This document shows, piece after piece, positions 62,458 through 64,000 of a stretch of 64,000 bases of DNA. The notes under the pieces were generated by a model. The model made no database searches. It worked only from the letters and a program-made list of their open reading frames with translations, and was not told the origin of the DNA. This DNA is from Nocardia sp. CY41 (GTDB taxonomy: Bacteria; Actinomycetota; Actinomycetes; Mycobacteriales; Mycobacteriaceae), in NCBI RefSeq assembly GCF_009829325.1, contig NZ_VUOS01000019.1:1-64000 (forward strand). The letters run 5' to 3'. The first letter of the stretch is position 1, and each line of letters begins with the position of its first letter. The translations under genes were made by a program, and so were the position numbers.

Positions 62458-63129
62458 GTGACAGCGCGACTGGCTGGGGTGCTCTGGGACATGGACGGCA
62501 CGCTGCTCGACTCGGAGAAACTCTGGGACGTGGCGGTGCGGGAACTGGCGCGCGAGCACGGTCACGAGATGACCGACGCGATCCGGCACGCCCTGATCGG
62601 GGCATCGGGCCCGAACGCCCTGCGCATCATGTTCACCGGCCTGGGCATCGAGCCGACGCCCGCCTCGCTGCGGGCAGCGGGGGAGTTCCTGGAACGACGG
62701 GTGACCGAATTGATGACCGGCCCCATTCCGTGGCGGCCGGGCGCGAAGGATGCGCTGGCCATGGTCCGCGCCGCGGGTCTGTCCAGTGCGCTCGTCACCA
62801 ATACCAAACGGTCGCTCACGGAGTTCGGTCTCGACACCCTGGGGCGCGACTTCTTCGACGTCTCAGTCTGCGGCGACGAGGTGGCGCACGGCAAGCCGGA
62901 GCCGGATGTCTATCTGCGCGCCGCCGAGTTGCTCGGGCTCGCTCCGGAACACTGTGTTGCGGTGGAGGACTCGCCCACCGGCGCCCGAGCGGCGCAGGCG
63001 GCGGGATGCGCACTGGTGGTCGTCCCGTGCGAGATTCCCGTGCCGGACGCGCCGGGACGGGTGTTCCGCGATTCACTCGTCGGGCTGACCGTCCCGGATC
63101 TGGAACAGGCGCTGCGCCTACGCGATTGA
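62458..63129 (+). CDS. HAD family hydrolase (phosphatase/phosphonatase-like)
   Basis: The 223-residue protein starts at GTG 62458, behind AGGAGAAGGA. HAD motifs are all present: I VLWDMDGTLLDSE, II LVTNTKRS, III GKPEPDVYLRAAEL and IV VAVEDSPTGARAAQAAG. A helical cap (about 20-90) between motifs I and II suits beta-phosphoglucomutase-like or sugar-phosphate phosphatases. The substrate is unknown. Confidence 0.9.
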   Translation: MTARLAGVLWDMDGTLLDSEKLWDVAVRELAREHGHEMTDAIRHALIGASGPNALRIMFTGLGIEPTPASLRAAGEFLERRVTELMTGPIPWRPGAKDALAMVRAAGLSSALVTNTKRSLTEFGLDTLGRDFFDVSVCGDEVAHGKPEPDVYLRAAELLGLAPEHCVAVEDSPTGARAAQAAGCALVVVPCEIPVPDAPGRVFRDSLVGLTVPDLEQALRLRD

Positions 63130-63210
63130 GTGGCCTGGCGACCGCGGCACGCGCGGCCGCCGTGCTCCGCCGGGACGAGAGTTACTGTGCCGCAACGGGA
63201 GTGCGCGCAG

Positions 63211-64000
63211 ATGGTAGGTGTGACTGTGATCACCGGCAATCTCGCCGAATCCCGGGCGTGTCGGCGAGCGCTCCACCAAAATGACGCCATGGCAGCGTTG
63301 GGCGTCCTCGACGAGATCGTAGATACCGCACGGTATCCCCTGGTGGATCCGGAAGGGCCGGCGCTGCGCGATACGGTGCGGCGCGCCCGCGCGGAACTGG
63401 CCGACACCGGCTGCACGGTGCTGCGTGGTTTCATCCGCCCCGAGCTGACCGACACCCTGCGGGCGCAGGGGGAGCGGATGGCCCCGCACGCGCATTACGA
63501 GGTCGAGCAGGTCAACGCCTACAACATCCCCCTGGACGCCGACCTGCCGGAAGACCACCCGGGCCGGATCGTGCTGGAGCGCGGCAACGCCTTCGTGCCC
63601 CGCGACCGCATCCCCGCCGACGCGCTGATCCACCGCCTGTACACCGACGAGTTGTTCCAGCGGTTCGTCGCCGACTGCTTCGGTTTGACCGAATTGCACG
63701 AGTTCGCCGATCCTCTCGCCGGACTGTGCCTCAACGTCGTCGCGCCGGGCATGTCGCATCCCTGGCATTTCGACACCAACGAATTCACCGTCTCGATGCT
63801 GACCCAGCCCGCCGAGGACGGTGGCGTCTTCGAGTACTGCCCCAACATCCGCACACCCGAGGCGGAACACCTCGACGACGTCCGCGCCGTGCTCACCGGT
63901 ACCGGCGAGCGTTTCGTCCAACGGCTCGAACTGCGTCCGGGCGACCTGCAGCTGTTCCAGGGTCGCTTCTCGTTGCACCGCGTCTCACCCGTCAGCGGTG
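63211..64000 (+). CDS. HalD/BesD-family Fe(II)/2-oxoglutarate enzyme (partial, runs off right edge)
   Basis: The frame is open from ATG 63211 (GGGAG nine bases upstream) to the window end; ATG 63289 (MAALGVLDEIVDTARYPLVD) is the alternative and starts where the conserved fold starts. Landmarks are VLRGFIRPELTDTLRAQGER, YEVEQVNAYNIPLDADLPED, HPGRIVLERGNAFVPRDRIP and SHPWHFDTNEFTVSML. The metal-binding H-F-D (residues 186-188 from ATG 63211) keeps its Asp, and the distal LHRVSPVSG gives the third His and a 2-oxoglutarate Arg. Halogenases of this family have Gly in place of Asp, so hydroxylation is more likely. The substrate is unknown, perhaps a free amino acid. Confidence 0.78.
   Translation, partial: MVGVTVITGNLAESRACRRALHQNDAMAALGVLDEIVDTARYPLVDPEGPALRDTVRRARAELADTGCTVLRGFIRPELTDTLRAQGERMAPHAHYEVEQVNAYNIPLDADLPEDHPGRIVLERGNAFVPRDRIPADALIHRLYTDELFQRFVADCFGLTELHEFADPLAGLCLNVVAPGMSHPWHFDTNEFTVSMLTQPAEDGGVFEYCPNIRTPEAEHLDDVRAVLTGTGERFVQRLELRPGDLQLFQGRFSLHRVSPVSG

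Overview
The window looks like a chromosomal segment of a high-GC, mycolate-producing actinomycete, most likely Nocardia or a close relative. The evidence is gene content rather than any marker gene: a complete yrbEAB-mceABCDEF-mas operon, an F420-type LLM oxidoreductase, mycofactocin maturation genes (mftE, mftD), a DUF4185 protein, a cobalamin-dependent MetH, a class I fumarase and strong G/C preference at third codon positions. I see no rRNA, tRNA or CRISPR array.

Layout. 1-5.9 kb is a decayed, probably acquired segment. It holds the start of an IS5-type transposase running off the left edge, gene debris, one intact LAL/LuxR giant regulator and a multiply frameshifted IS481 transposase. 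5.9-9.1 kb carries a WYL regulator divergent from a DinB-fold protein, a secreted DUF3089 hydrolase and a small ORF. 9.2-19.3 kb is the mce transporter operon: two tiny membrane proteins, two YrbE permeases (the first with an apparent frameshift), six Mce proteins and one Mas protein, mostly joined by 4-bp ATGA/GTGA overlaps. An MpaB-like oxygenase follows, then a strong hairpin between convergent units.

20.7-31 kb holds housekeeping and accessory singletons: a PAS-ANTAR regulator, an APC permease, a PPOX-fold protein, an LLM oxidoreductase, an arylsulfatase, a PepSY protein, a secreted hydrophobic protein, topoisomerase IB and a DUF4185 protein. 31.9-36.6 kb (minus strand) is a tightly overlapping stressosome/partner-switching operon, rsbR-rsbS-rsbT-rsbX plus one large RsbU-type phosphatase that also carries an RsbW-like kinase domain. 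No sigma factor is nearby.

36.7-39.3 kb is a reduced mycofactocin locus (mftR divergent from mftE-mftD, with no mftA/B/C/F). Then come a MarR regulator divergent from fumarase, an orphan antitoxin-like gene, an AT-richer gap with clustered DnaA-box-like motifs, and a VanY peptidase. 43.5-52.2 kb (minus strand) encodes a type II Wadjet-like (JetABC) anti-plasmid SMC system preceded by an XRE regulator. The expected nuclease gene jetD is absent. 52.4-55.2 kb has a recombinase-like mini-protein whose 3' end overlaps, tail to tail, an adenylation-carrier-acyltransferase fusion. The right end holds a PAC2 protein, metH, a decayed copy of the metH 3' end, a Ser/Thr kinase, a HAD hydrolase and the start of a HalD/BesD-family Fe(II)/2-oxoglutarate enzyme cut by the window edge.

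The most notable points are the JetD-less Wadjet locus, the fused RsbU-RsbW stressosome output, the reduced mft locus, the decayed metH tail, the TGTGGA/TCCACA cluster, the frameshift in yrbEA and the resolvase-like protein without its catalytic serine. All family calls are from reading the sequence; no database search was run.
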